Below, in pieces: positions 41,414 to 49,608 of a DNA stretch of 64,000 nt. A model generated the notes under the pieces. It was given only the letters and a program-made list of their open reading frames with translations. It had not been told where the DNA came from and searched no databases. Position numbers and translations under genes: made by a program. Source of the stretch: Nonomuraea africana (GTDB lineage: Bacteria > Actinomycetota > Actinomycetes > Streptosporangiales > Streptosporangiaceae); the NCBI RefSeq assembly GCF_014873535.1, contig NZ_JADBEF010000001.1, forward strand, positions 5,766,001 through 5,830,000, read 5' to 3'. Numbering within the stretch: position 1 is the stretch's first letter; each line of letters begins with the position of its first letter.

Positions 41414-42559
41414 TCACCTGGCCACGACCGCGGCGATCTTGCTGACCGGTTCGGCCAGCGCGTTGATCGCGTCGGACAGCTTCTTCAGATCGGCCTTCGA
41501 CAGCTCGGTGTGCAGCTTCCACCCGTCGCCCTTCCGGTGCACCTCCAGCGCGGCCTCAGCCGCGGCGAACTGCGCGTCGAGCGTCTTCACCAGGTCGGGG
41601 GCGCGCTCCTCGAGCACGGGACGCAGCGACTGCACGGCCGCCTTGGAGCCGGCCAGGTTGGCGGCGAAGTCCCAGAGGTCGGTGTGCGAGTAGCGGTCCT
41701 CCTCGCCGGTGATCTTGCCGGTGGCCACCTCGTCCAGCAGTTCCTTGGCGCCGTTGCCCAGTTGGAGGGGCGAGAGTTTCTCGCTGTTGGCCTTCTGCAC
41801 GATCAGCTTCACGTCGGCCATCAGCTGGTCGGCGATCGGGCCCGACTTGCTGACGTCCTTGTCCACCCAGAGGTCGCGCTCGAGGCGATGGAAGCCGGTG
41901 AACTCCATGCCCTCCTCGATGACCTCCTCACGACCGTCGATCTTCGGGTCGAGGTCGCCGAAGATCTCCGCGACGGGCTCGATCCGCTCCCAGTAGGTGC
42001 GCGCGACGGGGAAGAGCGCCTTGGCCTTCTCCTGCTCGCCCGCCTTCACCGCGTCGACGAACTCCTGCGTCTTGACCAGCAGGGCGTCGGTCTGGCTCTT
42101 GACATAGCGCTGGTAGCTCGCGGTCGCGGCGGCGAGCTTGGCGTCGGCGCTGAGCGGCTTTGACTCACCGGTGACCTTCAGCGGCCCGCGGATGCCCCTG
42201 CCCACCATGCCCGGCTTGCAGGCCGTCTCGTACACGCCCGCGGGCAGCTCCACGATCAGCTCGCGGGTGAGTCCCGGCACGATGTTCTCCACCTCGGCCA
42301 TGACCCTGTCGCCCGGCGCGTAGACGTAGAACTCGGTGACCTTGGTGCCGCCATTTGTCACGGCGAACGTGGTGGTCCCCGCGGCAACCTCGGACGTGGC
42401 GACGGTGCAGGCCGTGTCACTGGCCGCCACCTTGATCGGTCCACCGGCTGCGGCGGCGGTCCCCGCACCGCTCGGCCGCGTGGTAGGCCCCTCCTGGGAG
42501 CAGCCCGCGAGAGCGGCGAGTGCGAGCGCGCCCGTGACGACGAGAGAGGAAGTACGCAT
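41414..42559 (-). CDS. efeO: EfeO, iron-binding lipoprotein (cupredoxin + M75 imelysin)
   Basis: Lipoprotein of 381 residues. The lipobox LAGC ends at Cys20. Residues 40-125 are a cupredoxin-like domain and 140-381 an M75/imelysin domain with the GFHRLE (HxxE) metal motif. It binds ferric or ferrous iron at the surface and passes it to EfeU. The overall layout matches the long EfeO type rather than EfeM. It lies 15 bases after efeU in an iron-box controlled operon. Confidence 0.92.
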   Translation of the reverse strand: MRTSSLVVTGALALAALAGCSQEGPTTRPSGAGTAAAAGGPIKVAASDTACTVATSEVAAGTTTFAVTNGGTKVTEFYVYAPGDRVMAEVENIVPGLTRELIVELPAGVYETACKPGMVGRGIRGPLKVTGESKPLSADAKLAAATASYQRYVKSQTDALLVKTQEFVDAVKAGEQEKAKALFPVARTYWERIEPVAEIFGDLDPKIDGREEVIEEGMEFTGFHRLERDLWVDKDVSKSGPIADQLMADVKLIVQKANSEKLSPLQLGNGAKELLDEVATGKITGEEDRYSHTDLWDFAANLAGSKAAVQSLRPVLEERAPDLVKTLDAQFAAAEAALEVHRKGDGWKLHTELSKADLKKLSDAINALAEPVSKIAAVVAR

Positions 42560-42574
42560 GTCGGGTGTCTCCTA

Positions 42575-43399
42575 CTACGAAACGGGTGCGGCGGCCTTGG
42601 GCGCGGCGGCCGGGCGGAGGAAGAGGATCAGCACAGGGATCACGTAGACCGCCCAGGCCACCGTCTCGAGAACGCTGGGCGCCGGGGTGATGTTGAACAT
42701 CCCGGCCAGCAGCGCCGAGTACCACGCTCCGGGGTCGAGCACGCCGGAGATGTCGAAGGCGAGCGTGTTCAGGCCGGGGAGGATCCCGGCCTCCTGCAGG
42801 TCGTGCACGCCGTACTTGAGTATGCCGCCCGCCACCAGGATCAGCAGCAGGCCCGTCCAGGTGAAGAACCTGGTGAGGTTGACCCTGATCGCGCTCGCGT
42901 AGATCCCCCAGCCGATGACGATCGAGGTGAGCACGCCGAGACTGATGCCGATCAGCGGCTGCGCCGTGGCGGCGGCGCCCTGCGCCGAGGCGTAGAAGAG
43001 CAGCGACGTCTCCAGGCCTTCGCGGACCACCGCCAGGAACGCCATCACCGCGACGGCGACCCCGCCCACCTTGAGCGCCTCGCCGAGCTTGGCCCGCAGG
43101 TCGCCGGCGATGGTGCGGGCGGCGCCGCGCATCCAGAAGATCATCCAGGTGACGAACACCGTGGCGGCGATGGATGTCAGCGCCTCGAACAGCTCCTGCT
43201 GCTCGAAGGAGAGGTTGGCGGCGGTGAACGACAGCAGCGCGCCGAACCCGACCGACAGCGCGACCGCGAGGCCCACGCCTGTCCAGACGAGGGGCAGCTT
43301 GTCCCTGCGGTCGCTCTTGACCAGGAAGGCCACCAGGATGGAGACCACAAGAGTCGCCTCCAGGCCCTCCCGCAGTCCGATGAGAAAGCTGGCGAACAC
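42575..43399 (-). CDS. efeU: EfeU, Ftr1-type iron permease
   Basis: Membrane permease of 274 residues with seven helices. The two iron-transport motifs REGLE occur in the first helix (LIGLREGLEATL) and in the fourth (AVVREGLETSLLF). It carries iron across the membrane after EfeB/EfeO handling. GTG 43399 is preceded by tandem iron boxes only 10 bases away, so transcription should start close to the gene and be shut off by iron. Confidence 0.92.
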   Translation of the reverse strand: MFASFLIGLREGLEATLVVSILVAFLVKSDRRDKLPLVWTGVGLAVALSVGFGALLSFTAANLSFEQQELFEALTSIAATVFVTWMIFWMRGAARTIAGDLRAKLGEALKVGGVAVAVMAFLAVVREGLETSLLFYASAQGAAATAQPLIGISLGVLTSIVIGWGIYASAIRVNLTRFFTWTGLLLILVAGGILKYGVHDLQEAGILPGLNTLAFDISGVLDPGAWYSALLAGMFNITPAPSVLETVAWAVYVIPVLILFLRPAAAPKAAAPVS

Positions 43400-43408
43400 G
43401 TCGATCCC

Positions 43409-43447
43409 CTAGGTGAGGCATACCTAATTTAGGCCAGGTTTACCTTA
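43409..43447. promoter_or_regulatory. Tandem IdeR/DmdR iron boxes before efeUOB
   Basis: Two 19-bp sites, CTAGGTGAGGCATACCTAA (43409-43427) and TTAGGCCAGGTTTACCTTA (43429-43447), match the iron-box consensus TTAGGTTAGSCTAACCTAA at about 15 and 14 of 19 positions. Their start points are 20 bp apart. IdeR-class repressors bind such boxes with Fe(II), so efeUOB should be induced by iron lack. Confidence 0.75.
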
Positions 43448-43523
43448 CCCACGTCGGTGACAATCCACTCATAGCGGGGTGACATACCGGCCACGCCTGG
43501 ACGGCTCTCCGTCAGGCGAGGCC

Positions 43524-43583
43524 GGTTCAGCTCAGGCCGGCCCGGTTCAGCTCAGGCCGGTCCGGTTCAGCTCGGACCGGCCC
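43524..43583. repeat. Three tandem 20-bp repeats at the 3' end of an acyl-CoA dehydrogenase gene
   Basis: GGTTCAGCTCAGGCCGGCCC and two variants (two or three changes) follow one another exactly. The dehydrogenase stop codon lies in the leftmost copy, so the repeats encode its last 17 or so residues. Because 20 is not a multiple of three, copy-number change would shift the frame of the tail. Confidence 0.85.
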
Positions 43584-44618
43584 GGGAAGGTCGGCCAGTT
43601 CGGCGAGGGCGTCCCGGTGGTCGCCGGGGGTGCCAAGGGCCAGTTCGGTGGACTTGGCGCGCTTGAGGAACAGGTGGAGTGGATGCTCCCAGGTCATCCC
43701 GATTCCGCCGTGGAGCTGCACCGCCTCCTCCGCCACGTGGACCGCCACACCCGCGTTCCACGCCTGCGCGACCGCCGCCGCCAGCGCGGTGCCGTCCGTC
43801 GCGGCGCGCGCGGCGGCCCTGGCACGCACGACGTCCAGCCACAGATCGGCGAGCCTGTGCTTGATCGCCTGGAAGGACCCGACGGGCCTGGCGAACTGGT
43901 AGCGCTCCTTCACGTAGGCGAGCGTCGTCTCCAGGCACCACTCGGCCACGCCGAGCTGCTCGGAGGCCAGGAGCCCGGCCCCGAACCGCAGCGTCCGCCC
44001 CACATCGACCGCGCCCAGCGGCTCGGCGACCGAATCGGCGAACGTGACCGTGGCGATCGGCCTGGTGAGATCGAGCGAGGGCGTCACCTCCACGGTGGCC
44101 TCCGCGGCGGGGACCGCGTGCAGCGTCCCGTCCACCGGCACGAGCAGCACGTCTGCCACGTCCGCCCCCGCCACCGCGCTCACGACGCCGGTCAGGCGCC
44201 CGTCCGTGACGGTGACCGCGCCCCCGACCTCCCTGTACGGCGAGACGGAGAAGGGCACGACGAGCGCGACCGTGAGATCGCCCTCCGCCACCCCGCGCAG
44301 CAGCTCGCCCGCTCCGGCCTGGAGCAGGGCATGGGTGGCGAGCACCGAGCTGGTGAAGAACGGGACCGGCGTCACGGCCCTGCCGAGCTCCTCCAGCACG
44401 ACCGCCGCCTCGCGCGCCGAGGCGCCCGCTCCGCCGTACTCCTCGGGGATGAGCAGCCCCGCCACGCCGATGTCGCGCGCCAGCGTCTTCCACAGATCCA
44501 GGTCGTGCGGCTCGTCCTCCACCCTGGCCAGCACCGCGGCGGGAGGGCAGCGGTCGGCCAGCAGGTCGCGCACGGCGGCCCGCAGCTCGTCCTCGACGTC
44601 GGTGTAGAGCAGCGTCAT
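43527..44618 (-). CDS. Acyl-CoA dehydrogenase (third of operon)
   Basis: Flavoprotein of 363 residues that oxidises acyl-CoA to enoyl-CoA. The family layout is visible: an N-terminal helical domain with GLLIPEEYGGAGASAREAAVVLEEL, and a C-terminal domain with QFARPVGSFQAIKHRLADL and QLHGGIGMTWEHPLHLFLKR. The middle beta domain is short. The last 17 residues come from tandem DNA repeats. It overlaps the preceding acyl-CoA dehydrogenase by ATGA. In steroid-degrading actinobacteria such unequal pairs form heteromers (FadE-type); a similar pairing with the next gene is possible. Confidence 0.88.
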   Translation of the reverse strand: MTLLYTDVEDELRAAVRDLLADRCPPAAVLARVEDEPHDLDLWKTLARDIGVAGLLIPEEYGGAGASAREAAVVLEELGRAVTPVPFFTSSVLATHALLQAGAGELLRGVAEGDLTVALVVPFSVSPYREVGGAVTVTDGRLTGVVSAVAGADVADVLLVPVDGTLHAVPAAEATVEVTPSLDLTRPIATVTFADSVAEPLGAVDVGRTLRFGAGLLASEQLGVAEWCLETTLAYVKERYQFARPVGSFQAIKHRLADLWLDVVRARAAARAATDGTALAAAVAQAWNAGVAVHVAEEAVQLHGGIGMTWEHPLHLFLKRAKSTELALGTPGDHRDALAELADLPGPVRAEPDRPELNRAGLS

Positions 44619-45754
44619 CGCGGCAGGTCCTTCCAGGGCACGTCCTTGTCGACGCGGGGTTCGGAGGGCAGGCCGAGCACCCGCTCGGCGATGATGTTCC
44701 GCAGGATCTCCGAGGTGCCGCCCTCGATGGAGTTGCCCTTGGCCCGCAGGTAGCGGTAGCCGGGCCCGCGGCCGAGGAAGTCGACGGAGTCGGAGCGGCG
44801 AAAGGCCCAGTCGTCGTAGCCGAGGTCGCGGTTGAACTCGACCTCGAACCCGGTCAGTGCCTGGTTGAGCTTGGCGAACGACAGCTTCATGCCCGAGCCC
44901 TCGGGGCCCGGCTGGCCCGCGGCGAGCTGTTCGCGCAGCCGTACCCCCGACAGGCGGGTGACCTCGGCCTCCACCCACAACGCGAGCAGGCGCTGGTACA
45001 GATCGTGGGTGCGCAGCTCGGGTCGCTCGCGCCAGGCGTCGGCGACCAGGCCGATCATGCCGCCGCCCCTGCGGACGGGCGCGCCGCCGATGGCCACGCG
45101 CTCGTTCATGAGCGTGGTCTGCGCGACCCGCCAGCCGTCGCCGACCTCGCCGAGGCGCAGGTCGTCGGAGAGCCGCACGCCGGTGAGGAAGACCTCGTTG
45201 AACTCGGCCTCGCCGGTGATCTGGCGCAGCGGGCGCACGTCCACGCCGGGGGCGTGCATGTCGCAGATGAAGTAGGTCAGGCCGCGGTGCTTGGGCAGGT
45301 CGGGGTCCGTCCTCGCGACCAGGATGGCCCAGCGCGCGTGGTGGGCGCCCGACGTCCAGACCTTCTGCCCGTCGACGACCCACTCGTCGCCGTCCCTGAC
45401 CGCCCGCGTGGCCAGGGTGGCCAGGTCGGAGCCGGCGCCCGGCTCGCTGAAGAGCTGGCACCAGATCTCCTCGCCGGTCCACAGCGGACGCAGGAAGCGC
45501 TTCTTCTGCTCCTCCGTGCCGAAGGCGAGGATCGTCGGGGCCGCCATGCCCAGGCCGATCGCCTGGACGCCGGTGTCGAGCTGCGGGGTGTGCGCGAGCG
45601 CGCGCTCCACCTCCTGCTGCATCTCTCGCGGCGCGCCGAGGCCGCCGAGGCCCACGGGGAAGTGCACCCACGCCAGGCCCGCGTCGAACCTGGCCCGCAG
45701 GAACTCCAGCCGGTCGGAGGGAGCGTTCTCGAGGAACCTGTCGACTACATCCAC
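44615..45754 (-). CDS. Acyl-CoA dehydrogenase (second of operon)
   Basis: Acyl-CoA dehydrogenase of 379 residues. The middle domain has LFSEPGAGSDLA with VWTSGAHHARWAILVART, and the C-terminus GNSIEGGTSEILRNIIAERVLGLP with FAD and CoA contacts. The start is GTG 45754, overlapping the previous stop by 10 bases. Together with the third gene it may form a two-subunit enzyme. No hydratase or thiolase gene is in the window, so the acyl chain is unknown. Confidence 0.88.
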   Translation of the reverse strand: MDVVDRFLENAPSDRLEFLRARFDAGLAWVHFPVGLGGLGAPREMQQEVERALAHTPQLDTGVQAIGLGMAAPTILAFGTEEQKKRFLRPLWTGEEIWCQLFSEPGAGSDLATLATRAVRDGDEWVVDGQKVWTSGAHHARWAILVARTDPDLPKHRGLTYFICDMHAPGVDVRPLRQITGEAEFNEVFLTGVRLSDDLRLGEVGDGWRVAQTTLMNERVAIGGAPVRRGGGMIGLVADAWRERPELRTHDLYQRLLALWVEAEVTRLSGVRLREQLAAGQPGPEGSGMKLSFAKLNQALTGFEVEFNRDLGYDDWAFRRSDSVDFLGRGPGYRYLRAKGNSIEGGTSEILRNIIAERVLGLPSEPRVDKDVPWKDLPR

Positions 45755-46947
45755 TTCTTGAGCTCCCTGTGCGCGAGCGACCTCTTGTGCACCTCGTCGG
45801 GGCCGTCGGCGAAGCGCAGCGAGCGCACTCCGGCCCAGAGCCCGGCCAGCGGGAAGTCCTGGCTGACGCCGCCCGCGCCATGGACCTGGATGGCCTTGTC
45901 GAGGATCCATTCGACGGTCTGAGGTGTGGCGATCTTGATCGCCTGGATCTCGGTGTGCGCGCCCTTGTTGCCGACGGTGTCCATCAGCCACGCGGTCTTG
46001 AGCACCAGCAGCCTGAGCTGCTCGACGCGCACCCTGGACTCGGCGATCCAGTCCTGGACCACGCCCTGCTCGGCGATCGCCTTGCCGAACGCCGTGCGGG
46101 CGAGGGCCCGCGTGCACATCAGCTCGATCGCCCGCTCGGCCATCCCGATCATGCGCATGCAGTGGTGGATGCGGCCGGGCCCGAGCCTGGCCTGGGCGAT
46201 CGCGAAGCCGCCGCCCTCCTCGCCGATCAGGTGGTCGGCGGGCACCCGCACGTCCTCGAAGACCACCTCGGCGTGGCCGCCGTGGTCGGCGTCGCTGTAG
46301 CCGAAGACGTGCATGCCGCGCTTGATGTGCAGGCCGGGGGCGTCGCGCGGGACGAGCACCATGCTCTGCTGGCGGTGCTTGGGCGCGTCGGGGTCGGTCT
46401 TGCCCATGACGATGAGGATCTTGCAGTTCGGGTTCATCGCACCGGAGATGAACCACTTGCGACCGTTGATGACGTACTCGGCGCCGTCCTTGACGATCCG
46501 GGTGGAGATGTTGGTGGCGTCGGACGAGGCCACGTCGGGCTCGGTCATGGCGAACGCGGAGCGGATCTCGCCGTCGAGCAGCGGGCGCAGCCACTCCTTG
46601 CGCTGCCACTCGCTGCCGAACCCCGCCAGCACCTCCATGTTGCCCGTGTCGGGCGCGGCGCAGTTCGTCGCCGTCGGGGCGATCCTCGGACTGCGCCCCA
46701 TGATCTCGGCCAGCGGCGCGTACAGCAGGTTCGTCAGCCCCGCGCCGTGCGCACCGGGCAGGAAGAGATTCCACAACCCCCTCTTGCGGGCCTCCTCCTT
46801 GAGGTCGGCCATCAGCGGCGGGCTGCCCCAGCCGCTGGTCGCCGCCTGCTCCTCGAAGGCCTCCTCGGCCGGGTAGACGCATTCGTCCATGAAGCGCAGC
46901 AGTCGCTCGCGCAGGTCCTCGGTGACGGTGTCGAAGGCGAAGTCCAT
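45745..46947 (-). CDS. Acyl-CoA dehydrogenase (first of operon)
   Basis: Acyl-CoA dehydrogenase of 400 residues of the larger type (related to ACAD10/11-like enzymes). FAMTEPDVASSDATNIST is the flavin-contact block, IGEEGGGFAIAQARLGPGRIHHCMR the following conserved region and IQVHGAGGVSQDFPLAGLW the C-terminal FAD contact. A TAGGGT box stands six bases before ATG with no Shine-Dalgarno, so the operon mRNA is probably leaderless. A TetR-type palindrome overlaps that box, implying repression. Confidence 0.9.
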   Translation of the reverse strand: MDFAFDTVTEDLRERLLRFMDECVYPAEEAFEEQAATSGWGSPPLMADLKEEARKRGLWNLFLPGAHGAGLTNLLYAPLAEIMGRSPRIAPTATNCAAPDTGNMEVLAGFGSEWQRKEWLRPLLDGEIRSAFAMTEPDVASSDATNISTRIVKDGAEYVINGRKWFISGAMNPNCKILIVMGKTDPDAPKHRQQSMVLVPRDAPGLHIKRGMHVFGYSDADHGGHAEVVFEDVRVPADHLIGEEGGGFAIAQARLGPGRIHHCMRMIGMAERAIELMCTRALARTAFGKAIAEQGVVQDWIAESRVRVEQLRLLVLKTAWLMDTVGNKGAHTEIQAIKIATPQTVEWILDKAIQVHGAGGVSQDFPLAGLWAGVRSLRFADGPDEVHKRSLAHRELKKWM

Positions 46948-46957
46948 GAACCGACCC

Positions 46958-46973
46958 TACCGACCGGCCGGTA
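46958..46973. promoter_or_regulatory. TetR-type operator of the acyl-CoA dehydrogenase operon
   Basis: TACCGACCGGCCGGTA is a palindrome with one mismatched pair. With two flanking bases (to 46975) it matches the site at 39516-39533 at 15 of 18 bases. It overlaps the -10 box TAGGGT (46959-46954, minus strand). Confidence 0.68.
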
Positions 46974-47053
46974 TGGCTGTCGACAAGTGGTCGCCCGAAA
47001 TTCTCCCCGGGTGGCCATAAGCGCAGGTGGGGGCGTTCGATACGGTGTGCCGC

Positions 47054-47644
47054 ATGACCGCCAAGCTCCCCTCTCCCGTCGTGCTCGAGAACTCCGTCGT
47101 ACGGCTGGAGCCGCTCACCTATGACCACGTCCCCGACCTCTTCCTCGCCGGAGGAGCGGACGACGAGGTCTGGCGCTGGCTGTCCGTCCCCACGCCCCGC
47201 ACCGAGGAGGAGCTCGCGGCGGTGGCCGGCGAGGTGATCGACAACCCCAAGTACGCGGCGCACGCGGTCATTCTGAAGGAGAGCGGCAGGGCCGTCGGGT
47301 GGACGACCTACCTCGACGTGCCCGGCTTCGACCAGAGCGTGGAGATCGGCTGGACCTGGTACGGCAGGGCGGTGTGGCGCACGGCGGTCAACACCTCGTG
47401 CAAGGTGCTGCTGATCGACCACGCCTTCGAGATAGGCGGTTACAACCGCGTGCAGCTCAAGACCGACCACCTGAACACGCGGTCGCAGGCGGCGATCAGG
47501 CGCATCGGCGGGGTGCACGAGGGCACGCTGCGCAGGCACCGGCCGAGGCTCGACGGCACGTGGCGCGACACCGTGGTATTCGGCATCCTGGACGACGAGT
47601 GGCCCGCCCACCGCGTCCGCCTCACCCGACACGAGACCCCCTGA
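47054..47644 (+). CDS. GNAT family N-acetyltransferase (RimJ/RimL-like)
   Basis: Acetyl-CoA-dependent transferase of 196 residues of the RimL-type layout. VRLEPLTYDHVPDLF is the first strand and helix, VEIGWTWYGRAVWRTAVNTSCKVLL holds the pantetheine-binding region, and LKTDHLNTRSQAAIRRIGG with HEGTLRRHR is the acceptor-side signature. Targets of such proteins are N-terminal amines or small amines; none can be named. The 110-bp upstream region holds the acyl-CoA dehydrogenase operator. Confidence 0.87.
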   Translation: MTAKLPSPVVLENSVVRLEPLTYDHVPDLFLAGGADDEVWRWLSVPTPRTEEELAAVAGEVIDNPKYAAHAVILKESGRAVGWTTYLDVPGFDQSVEIGWTWYGRAVWRTAVNTSCKVLLIDHAFEIGGYNRVQLKTDHLNTRSQAAIRRIGGVHEGTLRRHRPRLDGTWRDTVVFGILDDEWPAHRVRLTRHETP

Positions 47645-47777
47645 GGACGACCGGGCCTGCCCACCCCAGGCGGCTCGCCCGGCGCGAGGCCGCCGATCGG
47701 GTCTGCCCAGCGAGCCTTCTCCACGCGAGGCCATCTGAGGGTGACCGGCACGGCCGCGCGTTCAGTGGCCGGGGCCG

Positions 47778-48380
47778 TCAACGCAGCATGCCGGACAGGA
47801 ACTCCCTCAGCCCCGCCCTGAGGTCGTCGATCGTGGGCGTCACCCCGGCGCCCGCGATCGCGTCGAACATGATGCCCTCGCCATAGGCCACCAGCTGCCG
47901 CCCGTGCCGTACGGGGTCCGCCGAGCCGGCCGCCGCGAGCAGCGCGGCGGCGGGGTCGCGGAACCTGGCGCCCACCCTGTCGTAGATCTCCCGCAGCTCG
48001 GGACGGCGCGTCGCCTCCAGGGCCAGCTCGTAGCGGGCGAGCGTGCGCCGCCTGTCGCCCAGCTGGACGGCGAGCACCTCGGCCAGCAGGTCCGCCAGCT
48101 CACCGAGCTCCATGCCCTCCGTTCCGAACGGTCCCGCGCTCGCGCCATTCCCGAGGACAGCGCGGGCGTCCCCCGTCGCAGGGGCGAAGGCGTTCTCCTC
48201 CAGTTCCGTCAGCCGGTGCAGGGTCAGCTCCAGCAGCGCCGCCCGCGTGCGCGCCAGGTTGGAGGTGGACCCCGGCGGCAGCCCCGCCAGTTCGTCGACC
48301 GCCCGGTGGGTCAGCCCGCGCATGCCGCGCTCGGCGAGCAGGGTGATGGCCGCCTCCGCGACGGCCTCCGAACGTTTCAC
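47778..48380 (-). CDS. TetR family regulator of the monooxygenase gene
   Basis: Repressor of 200 residues. Helix-turn-helix residues about 22-45 (GLTHRAVDELAGLPPGSTSNL) are followed by a helical ligand domain. It starts with GTG 48380 and is divergent from a flavin monooxygenase gene over 76 bp. That region contains a perfect 15-bp-arm inverted repeat and a second shorter one, so auto-repression and control of the monooxygenase are very likely. The inducer may be a substrate of the monooxygenase, such as an aromatic drug. Confidence 0.88.
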   Translation of the reverse strand: MKRSEAVAEAAITLLAERGMRGLTHRAVDELAGLPPGSTSNLARTRAALLELTLHRLTELEENAFAPATGDARAVLGNGASAGPFGTEGMELGELADLLAEVLAVQLGDRRRTLARYELALEATRRPELREIYDRVGARFRDPAAALLAAAGSADPVRHGRQLVAYGEGIMFDAIAGAGVTPTIDDLRAGLREFLSGMLR

Positions 48381-48389
48381 ATCACAAAG

Positions 48390-48444
48390 ACTACACTTGT
48401 AGTGACACTACGTCTGTAGTAACGTCCGCACTACAGACGTAGTG
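48390..48444. promoter_or_regulatory. Double operator between tetR and the monooxygenase gene
   Basis: CACTACGTCTGTAGT (48406-48420) and ACTACAGACGTAGTG (48430-48444) are exact inverted copies with a 9-bp spacer. ACTAC-ACTT-GTAGT (48390-48403) is a shorter site facing the repressor gene. One set per promoter fits a divergent TetR switch. Confidence 0.75.
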
Positions 48445-48456
48445 AGGAGTGACGGC

Positions 48457-49608
48457 ATGTCCAGAGCTGTGGTGATCGGGGCAGGCATCGGCGGGCTGAC
48501 GGCCGCCGTCGCGCTGGAGCGGCGCGGGTGGCAGGTGACCGTCCTGGAACGCGCGGAGCGGCTCGAAGCCGTGGGCTCGGGCCTGGCGGTCGCCGCCAAC
48601 GCCCTGAAGGCGCTCGACACGATCGACCTCGGCGACGAGGTCCGCAGGCTCTCCAGGATCCAGGGCACGGGCGGCCTGCGCACGCCGCACGGCAGATGGC
48701 TCATCCAGACCAGCGAGCAGAGCGCGGCGGCGCGCTACGGCGACTCCATCGCCATCATGCTGCGCGCCACCCTCGTGGACCTGCTGGCCGACCGAGTGCG
48801 CGACCTGCGCCTCGGCACCCCGGTCACCGGCGTCGACGCGGAGAACGGCGTGGTGCGCACGCAGGGTGGCGAGTTCGAGGCCGACCTGGTGGTCGCGGGC
48901 GACGGCATCAACTCCGCCACCCGCGCCGCGCTCTTCCCCGGTCATCCCGCGCCCGTCTACTCGGGCGTGACCGCGTGGCGGGTGCTGGTCCCCCAGCCGG
49001 GCGGCGTCGTGCAGAGCACCGAGACGTGGGGCAGGGGGCTGGTCGCCGGCGTCCACCCGCTGGCCGACGACCTCGTCTACCTCTATGCCACCGACCTGGC
49101 CCCTGCCGGGGAGCCGCACGGCGATGAGCGGGCGGGGCTGCTGCGCAGGTTCGGCGACTGGCACCAGCCGATCCCCGCGCTGCTGGAGTCGGCCAGGCGG
49201 GAGGACGTCATCCGCAACGACGTCTACTACCTCGGCACTCCGCTGCCGGCCATGCACAGGGGCAGGGTGGCGCTGCTGGGCGACGCCGCGCACCCCATGA
49301 CGCCGAACCTGGGGCAGGGGGCCTGCCAGGCTATCGAGGACGCGATCGTCCTGGCCGCCACCGCGCCGGACCTGACCGCCTACACCGAGGCGCGGCTGGC
49401 GCGCACCGCCAAGGTGGTGGCTCAGTCGACGAAGATCTGCAGGGCCACCAAGGTGCGCCACCCGCTGGCCGTACGGCTGCGCGAGACGGGAATGGCGCTG
49501 GCCGGCAGGCTCAGCTCCGATCTGATGTTGCGCTCGATGGATGAGGTACTGGGATGGACACCTCCGGAGTCGGCCGCGACTGGTCAGGGGCGAGCCGCCC
49601 GAGCGTGA
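48457..49608 (+). CDS. FAD-dependent aromatic monooxygenase
   Basis: Flavoprotein of 383 residues of the PHBH/TetX class. GAGIGG at 8-13 binds the ADP part of FAD, DLVVAGDGINSATR is the DG motif, and GDAAHPMTPNLGQGACQAIEDA binds the flavin ribityl. It hydroxylates an aromatic compound using NAD(P)H and oxygen. Close relatives include antibiotic-modifying enzymes; the TetR partner suggests an inducible detoxification role, but this is not proved. GAGGAG precedes ATG. Its 3' end overlaps the convergent DMT gene by 98 bases. Confidence 0.88.
   Translation: MSRAVVIGAGIGGLTAAVALERRGWQVTVLERAERLEAVGSGLAVAANALKALDTIDLGDEVRRLSRIQGTGGLRTPHGRWLIQTSEQSAAARYGDSIAIMLRATLVDLLADRVRDLRLGTPVTGVDAENGVVRTQGGEFEADLVVAGDGINSATRAALFPGHPAPVYSGVTAWRVLVPQPGGVVQSTETWGRGLVAGVHPLADDLVYLYATDLAPAGEPHGDERAGLLRRFGDWHQPIPALLESARREDVIRNDVYYLGTPLPAMHRGRVALLGDAAHPMTPNLGQGACQAIEDAIVLAATAPDLTAYTEARLARTAKVVAQSTKICRATKVRHPLAVRLRETGMALAGRLSSDLMLRSMDEVLGWTPPESAATGQGRAARA

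Noticed and set aside
44615..47734. Open frame of over 1000 codons on the minus strand
   Set aside because: Only the last 380 codons are a real acyl-CoA dehydrogenase; the upstream part lies in the wrong frame over another dehydrogenase gene and a GNAT gene.
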